Shown piece after piece: positions 16,076-24,617 of a stretch of 58,764 bases of DNA. Each line of letters starts with the position of its first letter. Position 1 is the first letter of the stretch. The stretch is from contig CAYYEP010000006.1 in assembly GCA_964470995.1 (NCBI GenBank), positions 1 through 58,764 of the forward strand, written 5' to 3'. The translations under genes were made by a program, and so were the position numbers. Origin of the DNA: UBA5738 sp964470995. Its GTDB lineage: Bacteria > Patescibacteriota > Minisyncoccia > Minisyncoccales > UBA5738. The notes beneath the pieces were generated by a model that ran no database searches, was not told the origin of the DNA, and worked only from the letters and a program-made list of their open reading frames with translations.

Positions 16076-16106
16076 TTGACTAAATGCAACTTAGTTGCAA
16101 TAATAT
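16076..16106 (+). promoter_or_regulatory. Promoter with a Fur-family 7-1-7 operator
   Basis: TTGACT (16076-16081) and AATAAT (16099-16104) are 17 bases apart. Exactly between them lies the palindrome TGCAACT-T-AGTTGCA (16085-16099). A repressor bound here would cover both boxes. The arrangement is the 7-1-7 form typical of Fur/Zur/PerR-type sites and predicts autoregulation of the next gene. The expected start falls at about the ATG (16112), so the mRNA is probably leaderless. Confidence 0.75.
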
Positions 16107-16111
16107 AGCCA

Positions 16112-16543
16112 ATGAAATTGCAGGATATAATAAAAAAATTGCGATTGGGAGGAGCCAGGATTACCAAGAGCCGTCAAACTTTGGTAGCGATTTTGGGACG
16201 ACCCGGGAAACCGCTTACCGCAAGCGAGATAATACAAAAAATTAAGGCCAGAAAGTGTCCGGCCAACAAAACCACTGTTTACCGGGAGCTGGCTTTTCTG
16301 GAACGTGAGGGCACGATCCGAAGTGTTTTTTTGGCCGATGGCGAAATACGTTACGAGCTGGCGGACAGAGTACACCATCATCATTTATTTTGTTTGAATT
16401 GCAAAAGCATCAAGTCCGTAAAAATAAGCGAAAGGGCCTGCGAGGCGGCATCCAATCCGGAAATCAAAGGTTTTGAGGTAATGGGACATTCCATTGAAAT
16501 GTTCGGAATCTGCGCCAAATGCCAGGGTTATAAAAAACAATGA
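16112..16543 (+). CDS. Fur-family metalloregulator
   Basis: The 143-residue protein has an N-terminal winged helix (about 10-75, with TTVYRELAFLEREG as recognition helix and wing) and a C-terminal metal-binding/dimer domain. Zinc ligands are visible as C94-x-x-C97 and C134-x-x-C137, and the regulatory site as H88-H91. It represses metal or stress genes when metal-loaded. Its stop codon overlaps the start of a heavy-metal exporter, and the operator lies in its own promoter, so it probably controls this two-gene operon. Whether it senses Zn, Fe, Mn or peroxide cannot be told. Confidence 0.88.
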   Translation: MKLQDIIKKLRLGGARITKSRQTLVAILGRPGKPLTASEIIQKIKARKCPANKTTVYRELAFLEREGTIRSVFLADGEIRYELADRVHHHHLFCLNCKSIKSVKISERACEAASNPEIKGFEVMGHSIEMFGICAKCQGYKKQ

Positions 16544-17457
16544 TAAACGAAATTCTTATTGATGCGCTCAATGATACTGCGCGCATGGTGCCATTGCTTT
16601 TGGCGATTTACATCGCTATCGAACTTTTTGAATTCAAATTCGGCAGTTCAATTCGAAAGGGCGTGCAGACCGCGGGAAGCGCGGGTCCGGCGGTAGGAGC
16701 ATTGGCGGGAGCTTTTCCTCAATGCGGCTTTTCGGTAATCGCCACCGCGCTATACACGCAAAGACTGGCAACGATCGGCACCCTGCTAGCCGTTTATCTT
16801 TCCACTTCCGATGAAGCTCTGCCAATATTGCTTTCCGACCCGGCGGGCGCGGCCCTAGTTTTACCGCTAATAACGACAAAAATTCTTATCGGCATGGGAG
16901 CGGGATACGCGATCGATCTGGCCCTGCGAAAACAAAACCGCAAAGTGCTGGAACACGTTGCGGCGGCAAAAGGCGGTCGCGACAGCGCCGCGCACCACCA
17001 CGAAACTATTGCCAACGAAGCCGCCTGCTGCGGGCACGCGGCAGATGCCTCGTCAAAGAAATTCAACCCTAAGGAATTAATAATGCATCCTGTAGTACAT
17101 ACGGCCAAGATATTTGTTTTTCTTTTTGCGATATCGGCGGTTTTGGGTTTACTAATGGAGAGCGTGGGGCAAGAACGCCTGGCGGAGATTCTGGCGGCGG
17201 GCCAGCTGTGGCAGCCAATTGCGGCGGCTCTAGTCGGGCTTATTCCCAACTGCGCGGCGTCGGTGGCGATCACCGAGCTTTACCTAGCGGGGACAATCAC
17301 TTACGGCGCAACCCTGGCCGGTTTGTGCGCCAGCGGAGGGCTAGGCCTGTTAGTTCTCGCGCGCGAAGAAAGCAACAAGAAAAACATTTTTATGATATTA
17401 GGAATGCTATTTTTTATTAGCGTACTGGCGGGTTACGCGGCCCAGTTACTATTTTAG
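16540..17457 (+). CDS. 10TM heavy-metal exporter (ArsP_2-like / putative manganese transporter)
   Basis: This 305-residue polytopic protein matches the putative 10TM exporter family. Two halves each carry a P-x-C motif: PQCGFS near residue 60 and PNCAASVA near 232, with STSDEALPILL after the first. A cytoplasmic loop between the halves is rich in His and Cys (HHHE, CCGHA), a likely metal ligand site. It should pump a metal or metalloid out across the membrane. Its ATG overlaps the stop codon of the Fur-family gene (ATGA), so the pair is co-translated and likely metal-regulated. The substrate is uncertain. Confidence 0.82.
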   Translation: MINEILIDALNDTARMVPLLLAIYIAIELFEFKFGSSIRKGVQTAGSAGPAVGALAGAFPQCGFSVIATALYTQRLATIGTLLAVYLSTSDEALPILLSDPAGAALVLPLITTKILIGMGAGYAIDLALRKQNRKVLEHVAAAKGGRDSAAHHHETIANEAACCGHAADASSKKFNPKELIMHPVVHTAKIFVFLFAISAVLGLLMESVGQERLAEILAAGQLWQPIAAALVGLIPNCAASVAITELYLAGTITYGATLAGLCASGGLGLLVLAREESNKKNIFMILGMLFFISVLAGYAAQLLF

Positions 17458-17575
17458 GAGTGTCGCTTAATTTATCTCGCATCATCATTGACATTATTTT
17501 TTAATAGTTTCATAATCATTTAGCTTGCGATTTGCAGGCAAGCTTCTTGAAATAAGACAGCGGGAGGTAAACGGC

Positions 17576-18340
17576 ATGGAAGACCCTTATTTAAAGAAAA
17601 CCAGCATTTCTATCCACGGAAACGAGGTCGAGGTTGTCTTTAATACGAGACTGACCGAGGAACAATTTTACCAATACGAGCCTTTCTGGCAATGGTGCCG
17701 GAATATGGATCCCAGCGTTAAGGTCAAGGCGATCAATATACTGGCGGCGAAGAAATTCGGGAGCAACGTGGGCTTCATGTTCATCGACGCCTACATTGAG
17801 GACAAGGACGGGAACAAGGATTCCGTCGCGGTCTATTTGCGCGGCCCGTCGGCAGTGATCCTGCTGATCCTGCGCGATGAAATGGATAACGATTATGTTG
17901 TCCTGACGCGGCAGGCCAGGCTTGCGGTCGGGCGGACCGACTTGTTGGAATTGATCGCCGGAACCATGGGCGGCGCGCAAAAGATCGCCCAAAAAGCTGT
18001 GAAGGAAATCAAAGAAGAAACCGGGTTGGAGATCGAGCCGGGACAGCTGACAAACCTGGCAACCCTGATATACGGAATGGACTGCCCGGGAATTTATGTT
18101 TCCCCGGGAGGCACAGATGAGTTATTCATTCCGTATGTGGGCATAAAAAGGATGCCAAGAAGCGAGATCGAAAAGATCGACAAAGCCCTTGCCGGGCTTC
18201 GATCCGAAGGGGAAAATATCATTGTCACGATCAAGCCCCTGCATCCGCTGGCCGAGCTGGTACGGCAACTGCCGGACGCAAAGTCTTTGATGACTTTAAT
18301 GCTCTACGAACAGGTAGAGAACAAGGTAGCGCTAGAGTAA
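17576..18340 (+). CDS. Nudix hydrolase, ADP-ribose/ADP-sugar type
   Basis: The start at ATG 17576 is set by GGGAGGT eight bases upstream; the longer open frame has no site. A beta-rich N-terminal region (1-100) precedes the Nudix fold, with the Nudix helix around ELIAGTMGG and AVKEIKEETGLEI. The usual REUxEE reads KEIKEE, with Lys for Arg, a mild deviation. Such enzymes split ADP-ribose or ADP-sugars into AMP and a sugar phosphate. Standing next to four NAD genes, a role in recycling ADP-ribose from NAD breakdown is likely (inference). Its terminator (18354) faces that of nadE. Confidence 0.8.
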   Translation: MEDPYLKKTSISIHGNEVEVVFNTRLTEEQFYQYEPFWQWCRNMDPSVKVKAINILAAKKFGSNVGFMFIDAYIEDKDGNKDSVAVYLRGPSAVILLILRDEMDNDYVVLTRQARLAVGRTDLLELIAGTMGGAQKIAQKAVKEIKEETGLEIEPGQLTNLATLIYGMDCPGIYVSPGGTDELFIPYVGIKRMPRSEIEKIDKALAGLRSEGENIIVTIKPLHPLAELVRQLPDAKSLMTLMLYEQVENKVALE

Positions 18341-18353
18341 TAATACAAAAAAT

Positions 18354-18381
18354 GCCAAGGCAAATAATCGCCTTGGCTTTT
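18354..18381 (+). terminator. Terminator of the Nudix gene
   Basis: GCCAAGGC (18354-18361) pairs with GCCTTGGC (18370-18377), then TTTT. The flanking A run makes it weakly bidirectional. Confidence 0.8.
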
Positions 18382-18422
18382 AAATTGAGCCGGTGAATAC
18401 CAAATTTTATACTGGTCTCGGT

Positions 18423-18453
18423 AAAAAAAGAGGCGCCGGACTGATACGGCGCC
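18423..18453 (-). terminator. Terminator of nadE
   Basis: On the minus strand GGCGCCG (18453-18447) pairs with CGGCGCC (18438-18432), followed after TC by seven T. Confidence 0.85.
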
Positions 18454-18469
18454 AAACTTATGGGCTTAC

Positions 18470-20385
18470 TTACAAATCTTTCATTTCCCTGACCCAGGCC
18501 TGGGGCAGCATGTCGGAAGGCATGCGCAAACTGCCGCGCGGGGAAAGGTCAACTAAACCGACCCGCGGGCCGTCGGGCATTGACGAACGCTTGAACTGGG
18601 CGTCGAAGAACCGGACGACAAACACCTTAAGCCATTTAATTATAACTTGGCGGGAAAATTTTCCGGCAAACGCAAGTTCCGCCAGGTAGACAATTTTTGC
18701 GGGGCGGGAGCCGCGCCGCACCATGTGATACAGGAAGAAATCATGCAGGGCATACGGGCCGATGATCTCTTCGGTCTTCTGGGCGATCTTGCCGGAGGCA
18801 ACCTGGGTTAATTCCGGGCTGATCGGGGTTGCCAATATGGCCTTAAGCGTCCGGGCCATTTTTTTATTACCGGTGACCGAAGCGTACCAGTGGTCGCCGT
18901 TGAAAGTGCACCAACCAAGTGCCAATTCGGACAGGTCGCCGGTACCAACGACGATCGACGGAAGATAAAAGTTGCTTTTTTGCATAAGGATCAGCGTGCG
19001 GTCGCGCGCCTGCGCTTTTTCAAACGCCACATCCTGGGCCAAGCCGTCATGACCGGAGGCTTTTAATGTCTCGGCGGCCAGCTTGTCGATCGGTATTTCT
19101 TCCAGTTTGATGCCAAGCGCCTTGGCCAGCTTATTGGCATTGGACCGCGTGGCGCGGCTCGTGCATCCCTTGTACGGCATCGAGTAAATGTGGATATTTG
19201 CCGGGTCATAGCTTAAAACCTCAAATGCCTTAACCGCCACCAAATATGCCAATGTTGAATCGAGACCGCCGGAAAGACCAATGATAACATGCGGGTCGCC
19301 TTTTTTGCGGCGTGCGAACATGCGATCCTCCATTGATCTTAACCGTTTGGCAAGACCCGCAACCTGGATATTGAAGACCTCCTCGCAAGCTTTCGCGCGC
19401 TCGGCCGGGTCATCCGGGACGAACGGGGAAGCGGGGTTGGGCCGGAGTAATTTTTCCGGGGTTTCCACGGCCAAGTTTATGCCGATAACGCGGTATTTAT
19501 TGTTAACTTTACGCGCGCTTTGAGCAAAACTTGTTGTCATTATCCGTTCCTGGACCTGCCCCTCGGTGTCGAGATCGACAATAATTCCGTCGGGCCCTTG
19601 GACAAACCGCTCATTTTGCGCGAGCAGCCGGCCATTTTCCGCCGCCAGGCAATGCCCGCCAAAAACAACATCGGTTGTCGATTCGCACGTACCCGCGCTG
19701 GCATAGACGTAGGCAGAGATACAGCGGCCGGATTGGTTTTTAACCAGTTCGGTGCGGTATTCGGCTTTGCCGACCAGTTCGTTGGATGCCGATAAATTTA
19801 CGATGACCGTTGCTCCCGCCAGGGCGGCGTACGAGCTTGGCGGCACGGGCACCCACAAATCTTCGCAGATCTCAATACCGATTACCGCCGTGCGGTTTTG
19901 TTTTGACCGAAACAGGATATCGGTGCCAATCGGCACGTTTTGGCCCAGGACAGTTACTTCATTCTGCAACAATGAATCCGCTCCCGCAAACCAGCGGCCT
20001 TCATAGAATTCATTACTGGTAGGGATAAAACTCTTGGGAACAATTCCCGCGATCCGGCCCCGGTCAATTACGACCGCGACATTGAAAAGCGCGGTATCAA
20101 TCCATAGAGGCGTGCCAACAACCAGTATCGCATCAATATCTTTTGTCTCTTCGCAAACCAACTGTAATACGGCAAGAGTTGCCTCCTGGATCAGCTCCTG
20201 GTTAAACATGTCGGCGATTGTATATCCCGATAAACCCAGCTCGGGAAAAACGATAAGCCGGGCGCGTTTTTTTGCCAATTTTGCCGCGCGAGCCGCACAA
20301 TGCTTTGCGCGGCGGATTGCGGATCTCCGAGCAAAAAATCCGGACTAACCGCGGCAACGCGCAAAAAGCCGGGTTTTTTGATGAT
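18470..20385 (-). CDS. nadE: Glutamine-dependent NAD+ synthetase, 5' end frameshifted
   Basis: From about 20278 leftward the frame encodes a glutaminase (nitrilase-like) domain with LIVFPELGLSGY, then an ATP-pyrophosphatase domain with GLSGGLDSTLA. This is the two-domain NadE that amidates nicotinate adenine dinucleotide. The first 30 or so residues (GFLRVAAVSPDFLLGDP, then AQSIVRLAR) are in another frame, upstream of a one-base deletion near 20286. AGGAGG stands at 20398-20393, but the codon seven bases on is ATC (20385), not ATG, GTG or TTG. The gene is thus either broken, misassembled or started unusually. It is divergent from nadK. Confidence 0.85.
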
Positions 20386-20486
20386 TTTTTCACCTCCTTT
20401 TTAAACGAACTTAATATCTATACCGCGGCGAATGCCGCATATTGCTTTTAAAATAAAAAATTGTTTTCGTCAATGGAGTTTTATTC

Positions 20487-20515
20487 TTGACATAATTAAT
20501 TTGATATTTTATTAT
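20487..20515 (+). promoter_or_regulatory. Consensus promoter of the nadK-pncB-pncA operon
   Basis: A perfect TTGACA (20487-20492) and TATTAT (20510-20515) are 17 bases apart, about 37 bases before the nadK start. Confidence 0.8.
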
Positions 20516-20551
20516 ACTTAAGCTATCCGCTTTAACGCATGGAGGAATGTT

Positions 20552-21334
20552 TTGGAAGGAATCTCTAAGTTTTGGCTGTTCAGCCATCCGGAAAAACTGG
20601 AAGCAATACGCGCCGGCCTAGAAATAGAAAAGTGGTTGCGCGGGATGGGAATGGATGTCGTCTTGAATGGCGATATGCCGGACGCCCAGGCGGCAGTTTC
20701 TTTGGGTGGCGACGGCTTTGTTCTTGATGTGGCCAATAGATTGCCTAAAGACCGCGTCGTGCCGATAGCTAGAGTTAATTTCGGCCGCCTCGGTTTTTTG
20801 ACCAATATTGAGCCTAATTCCGAGGATGTCGCCAAAAAACTGCAGATGATGATGCGGGGCGAGTATAGCGTTACCGCCCGCAACCGCTTGGCGGTCAGAT
20901 ACACCAATTCCGGCTTCCTGCCGAAGAAGGGGATCACCGCCGAGGGGTTAAACGATATTTACGTCGAGCGGAGCGAAGTAAAGACGATCGGGCTTTTTGT
21001 TAGGTTTGGCAATTTATCTTTTCCGTTTTGGGGCGATGGCGTGTTATTGGCGACCCGGACGGGATCAACCGGCTATAACCGAAATTTGGGCGGGCCAATC
21101 ATCATCAAGGAGAGCCAAATCGTCCTCAAGCTGATGGGAGTGGCTGTGGAAAACCGCGCTGCTTACGTTTTACCCGCAGAAGGCGAGTGCTCGATCACGG
21201 TCGCGCCGAACAATGCCGCGCGCCTGGTGGTTGACGGCCGCCGGCTGGTAAACGTGGCCAATGGCAGCGAAATTAAGATAAGCATCGCGCCCACAAAGTG
21301 CCATTTCATTGAATTTGGAGATGTCCTGATATAG
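20552..21334 (+). CDS. nadK: NAD kinase
   Basis: The protein carries the NAD kinase signatures: GGDG at 52-55 (SLGGDGFVLD), GRLGFLTNIEP, NDIYVERSE, and the TRTGSTGYNRNLGG region that binds NAD. It phosphorylates NAD to NADP with ATP in the cytoplasm. At 260 residues it is of normal short bacterial length. The start is TTG at 20552, supported by GGAGGA just upstream. An ATG five bases earlier is in another frame and gives no kinase. It is the first gene of an operon with pncB and pncA behind a consensus promoter. Confidence 0.93.
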   Translation: MEGISKFWLFSHPEKLEAIRAGLEIEKWLRGMGMDVVLNGDMPDAQAAVSLGGDGFVLDVANRLPKDRVVPIARVNFGRLGFLTNIEPNSEDVAKKLQMMMRGEYSVTARNRLAVRYTNSGFLPKKGITAEGLNDIYVERSEVKTIGLFVRFGNLSFPFWGDGVLLATRTGSTGYNRNLGGPIIIKESQIVLKLMGVAVENRAAYVLPAEGECSITVAPNNAARLVVDGRRLVNVANGSEIKISIAPTKCHFIEFGDVLI

Positions 21335-21442
21335 GCCTTCTCCAATCCTTTTTTGGCCTCACAAAGCAATTTGCGCGGCCAAAGCAAGGAAAGTACCTTT
21401 CAACCGAATAGATATCAGAACAAAGTTCAAGGAGGCTTGGGA

Positions 21443-22912
21443 ATGGATTGGCTTTTCATGTTCTACTTCCTGATGGACCGCTATCACGCGGTCATGGCCA
21501 ACTTTTTCCTGGGCGACAATGCGACCACGCCGACCGGCGGCAAGCTTGGTTTGCAGAAGGCCGCTTATTATCTGACCCAGAGAAAATGCGCCTACGCGCC
21601 GGTAACCGGCTTTTACAAGCTGGTGGCCAAGCTGGCAAATCCCCAGTTGGACGAACCGCACGCGGAGTTTCTGCGGAAAGACCGGGCGCTACTTACCCGA
21701 TTGGCCAATGTGCTGCTGCGCAACAGCAGTTTCAGAGGCCGGATAAGGGGCGTTAAAGAAGGAACGATCATGTTTAAGGGTGAACCTTTCATGGATGTGG
21801 AAGGGGAGCTGTGGTCGGTCCACCTCATTGAGGTGGCCGCGATCCACGCATTTGATCTGGCCATAACCGTGGCCCATAATGCCATGGAGATGTGCCGCGC
21901 GTCAAAGAACAAGTGGAACACTAAAGTATTCATGTCGGTGTTCTCCCTGCGACGCGACGGGAATGTTGACCGCTCAATCGATGTTTCCCGAGCCGCTATA
22001 ATCGGCGGGTTCGACGATACATCGGACATGGAAGCGGCATTCCGCCTGGGCGTGCCCAGTGTGGGCACAATGGCACATTATCTGGTCATGGCATTTATTC
22101 AATATCTACGGTGGCCGGAATACGACGACAAAGGCAGAAAGAAGCACTTCCAGCAGGTCGCGTTCGAGCGGTGGCTGGACGACAACCCCACCGGCACGAT
22201 CCTGTTGATCGATACCATTTGGTTCAAGCTGGGCATCAAGCACGCCATTTTGGCGGCAATGAGCCGCGAGGACAGAAGGAAGGCGTTCAAGGGTATCCGG
22301 ATCGATTCCGGCGACCTCATCGACGAAGCAAGGTTCTGCCGCAAGTTGTTGGATAAATACGGCTTTAAGGATGTCGGCATCATTTTGACCGGCGACCTGG
22401 ATGCCGTAAAAATTGCCCGGATCACCGAGGCGCTGGATTTTCCGGTTATGGGATTCGGCATCGGCACCAAACTTGCCGCCGAGATCAAGTATGTTGCCGG
22501 CGTCATTTTCAAGATGTGCACGATTGGCGGGATACCCGTAATGAAGCTGTCCGATACCCCGGGCAAGGAGACAATTCCCGGCCAGGTACAGGTATGGCGC
22601 TGCTATAACACCGGCAACAAGGCGTTCATGGATATAGTTGCGTGCCTGGAAGAATCCGCACCGAGCGGCGGCGACATCGTAAGAGCTGTACCTCTGTTGG
22701 TACCGTTGTGGGGTTGCCCCGACGTGGAACCATTCGAGAATCCGGCGACACTGCTGGTCAAGGCATTCGTAGCCGAACAGCTAGCAGAATTCGACGGCCC
22801 GCTAGAAACATATAAAGTGATCGAAAGCGAGCAGTTGAAAAAGCTCAAGGAACAAGTTGCCCAGCGGATGAAGGAAGACGAGAGCGAGTTAGATATGAAT
22901 ATTGAGGATTGA
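21443..22912 (+). CDS. pncB: Nicotinate phosphoribosyltransferase
   Basis: The 489-residue enzyme joins nicotinate and PRPP to nicotinate mononucleotide. Family features are the N-terminal DRYHAVMANFF segment, the SVGTMAH segment that holds the phosphorylatable His region, RIDSGDL near residue 295 and GFGIGTKL further on. The start at ATG 21443 has AAGGAGG seven bases ahead; the longer frame lacks a site. It lies between nadK and pncA. Downstream NadD is not in the window, so the pathway to NAD is incomplete here. Composition and SD use match nadK and pncA, suggesting the cluster moved as a unit. Confidence 0.9.
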   Translation: MDWLFMFYFLMDRYHAVMANFFLGDNATTPTGGKLGLQKAAYYLTQRKCAYAPVTGFYKLVAKLANPQLDEPHAEFLRKDRALLTRLANVLLRNSSFRGRIRGVKEGTIMFKGEPFMDVEGELWSVHLIEVAAIHAFDLAITVAHNAMEMCRASKNKWNTKVFMSVFSLRRDGNVDRSIDVSRAAIIGGFDDTSDMEAAFRLGVPSVGTMAHYLVMAFIQYLRWPEYDDKGRKKHFQQVAFERWLDDNPTGTILLIDTIWFKLGIKHAILAAMSREDRRKAFKGIRIDSGDLIDEARFCRKLLDKYGFKDVGIILTGDLDAVKIARITEALDFPVMGFGIGTKLAAEIKYVAGVIFKMCTIGGIPVMKLSDTPGKETIPGQVQVWRCYNTGNKAFMDIVACLEESAPSGGDIVRAVPLLVPLWGCPDVEPFENPATLLVKAFVAEQLAEFDGPLETYKVIESEQLKKLKEQVAQRMKEDESELDMNIED

Positions 22913-22917
22913 GGATA

Positions 22918-23481
22918 ATGTCTGTAGTTAAGATCGACTCTAGGACAGTTGTCCTGGGTGTCGAACAACAGGTGGATTTTACCAGGCCACACGGCGCCTT
23001 CCATATCGACGGCGTTGCCGCCATCCCAAATATGAATCGGCTGATGTTAAGCCCAGCCTATGTGGTCACCACCGTTGATTGGCACCCCTTGAAACCAATA
23101 CCCCACGTCAGCTTTTTTCAATGGGGCGCGCACTGCGTACCCATGAAACCAGGCGCAGCATACGATCCCGACCTGGACACCACCAATGTGAAGGTGGAGT
23201 TCAAAAAAGGCACCGGTGTTGAAGAGGATATTTATGATTCCTTTGATATTCCGCGCCTGCCCGAATTCGTGCAAATGCTTGATCCGGATAGGGTAATTGT
23301 GATCGGTTCCGCGATTCCGGTATGCCCGACTTTAACCGCGATCAGCTCCGCCAAGCGATTTGAAACCTATGTCGCTTGGGATGCCTGTTGCTTTATCCGC
23401 GACGCCGATCTTGAAGCGGCACGGAAGCAGCTGGAGGATCACGGGGTGATAGTGAAATATACCAAGGATTTTACCTGGTAG
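22918..23481 (+). CDS. pncA: Nicotinamidase, isochorismatase family
   Basis: This enzyme converts nicotinamide to nicotinate and ammonia and so feeds pncB, five bases upstream. The metal ligands D54, H56 and H63 (DWHPLKPIPH), the lysine K97 in FKKG and the nucleophile C136 are in place. The catalytic Asp of the D-x-Q-x-D-F motif is replaced by Glu (E16 in VEQQVDF), which is unusual. The 187-residue length is normal. The start is ATG 22918 after GAGGA. The operon ends at the hairpin at 23489. If the Glu impairs catalysis the protein could act on another amide, but the context argues for nicotinamidase. Confidence 0.86.
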   Translation: MSVVKIDSRTVVLGVEQQVDFTRPHGAFHIDGVAAIPNMNRLMLSPAYVVTTVDWHPLKPIPHVSFFQWGAHCVPMKPGAAYDPDLDTTNVKVEFKKGTGVEEDIYDSFDIPRLPEFVQMLDPDRVIVIGSAIPVCPTLTAISSAKRFETYVAWDACCFIRDADLEAARKQLEDHGVIVKYTKDFTW

Positions 23482-23488
23482 ATAGTGC

Positions 23489-23517
23489 CGGCAGTATGAA
23501 TTTACTGCCGCTTTTTT
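23489..23517 (+). terminator. Terminator of the NAD operon
   Basis: CGGCAGTA (23489-23496) pairs with TACTGCCG (23503-23510), followed by C and six T. Confidence 0.88.
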
Positions 23518-23549
23518 ATACGCAACCGTTAATTTTTCCTTAGCTACTC

Positions 23550-23687
23550 TTGACAAAATGATTGTAATGTGCTATATATTGGTTATTCTTTTATTCATGA
23601 CACCAGAGGAAATCTGGAATCCCTAGGAATTAAGGTCAACGGCGGCGAACATTGACAGCCGGCGCTCGCGCGGCTGTTTTTTAGCAT
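23550..23687 (+). ncRNA. Small RNA gene with consensus promoter and terminator
   Basis: TTGACA (23550-23555) and TATATA (23573-23578) are 17 bases apart, giving a start near 23586. The transcript ends at ACAGCCG/CGGCTGT (23655-23680) with a T6 tail. Its body has a hairpin CCAGA-GGAAA-TCTGG and four GGA or AGG motifs. A nine-codon frame (ATG 23597, stop TAG) has no good ribosome site. It stands alone between the NAD operon and the IS remnant. Function unknown; a regulatory RNA of about 95 nt is the simplest reading. Confidence 0.55.
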
Positions 23688-23689
23688 CT

Positions 23690-24330
23690 AAACCCTTTAG
23701 CCGGGGTGTATGTTTGAAGGCAATGCCGCATGCTAAAGCCACCCGGCAGGGTGGCTTTAGCAACAATTATGTCTGCAAATTACCACAATCGTACAATACG
23801 TACATTAACACATTGTTTCTACGAATTAAAATACGTACCACATCGTCTGGACACCCAAATATCGCGCCAAGGTATTGGCCCATACAAAAGTAAAATACGA
23901 ATTGAGAAGAATCTTCGAAATGATCTGCAAGTGGAAGCGCTGGGAAATCCTGCAATTAAGTATCCAGGACGATCACATCCATCTTTGCATTCTGGCCACG
24001 CCCAGGGATTCGATATCATGGGTGATGCAGATTATCAAAGGCAAATCATCAGCCTGGCTGAAGAAAAAGATCAAACGGTCCCACGGTCTTTATCAAAAAG
24101 AATCGCTGTGGGCCAGAGGATATTTCGTGTCGACCATTGGCATTGATGAATACCTTATTCCGACGCTACGTGAAGCATCAAAACCATCACAATCAAGTCA
24201 ACCAGCCGTCGCTGTTTGACAAATTGATACACTAACAACAAAGCCATCTTGCCGGCGATTAGCCGGCGAATATTGAAAACCTGTAACCAGGTTTTCAACA
24301 AAGCCACCGGGCTTTAGTCCGGTGGTCGAT
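23690..24330 (+). mobile_element. Remnant of an IS200/IS605-type element
   Basis: A decayed Y1 transposase gene is flanked by hairpins, the marks of this family, which moves as single-stranded DNA without inverted terminal repeats. On the left, GCTAAAGCCACCC (23732-23744) pairs perfectly with 23749-23761. On the right there are three hairpins: GCCGGC repeats (24251-24267), an 11-bp stem (24273-24298) and CCACCGG/CCGGTGG (24304-24325). There is no tnpB. Exact ends are unclear. Confidence 0.65.
23769..24235 (+). pseudogene. tnpA: IS200-like Y1 transposase TnpA, two frameshifts
   Basis: The conserved core is clear: HIVWTPKYRAKVLA, then the HUH metal motif in DDHIHL and a later ARGYFVSTIG segment of the catalytic-tyrosine helix region. 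The N-terminal part (from ATG 23769, CFYELKY) is in one frame, the core in the next after a TACG duplication near 23835, and the C-terminal RRYVKHQN part in a third after an extra C near 24153. Two independent shifts make it inactive as it stands. Family members are about 140-150 residues, as the joined frames would be. Confidence 0.8.
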
Positions 24331-24427
24331 TACTTATAAATATCGCGATCGATACGAATGCTTGATTTTTTGAATGGATGGTATAGGTTAAGAATGGGTA
24401 AGTATAACCCAAAATACGGAGGTTATT

Positions 24428-24580
24428 ATGACCAGAATCGGTTTTTGCACAAAGGATTTTTTTCATATCGGACTATTGCTGGAACTGTCATGCACCTGCG
24501 AAGGGTGTCTGCATCTTGTTTATGTTTGCGAGCGGGATAACCGGCGATTGAACTTTAAACATATTTGCCGAACGAGTTGA
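24428..24580 (+). CDS. Small Cys-rich protein, 50 residues
   Basis: An ATG at 24428 follows CGGAGG by five bases and opens a 50-codon frame ending in TGA at 24578. The peptide has five cysteines, including a C-x-C-x-x-C cluster (CTCEGC), and a basic tail with NRRLNFKH. A small zinc- or Fe-S-binding protein is possible. No family is recognised. A 60-codon frame overlaps it (from 24358) but has no ribosome site. It lies just after the IS remnant and 37 bases before mltG. Confidence 0.45.
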   Translation: MTRIGFCTKDFFHIGLLLELSCTCEGCLHLVYVCERDNRRLNFKHICRTS

Positions 24581-24617
24581 GCCGGATGTTAATTTAAAGC
24601 ACCGGTTCTATTTTTTT

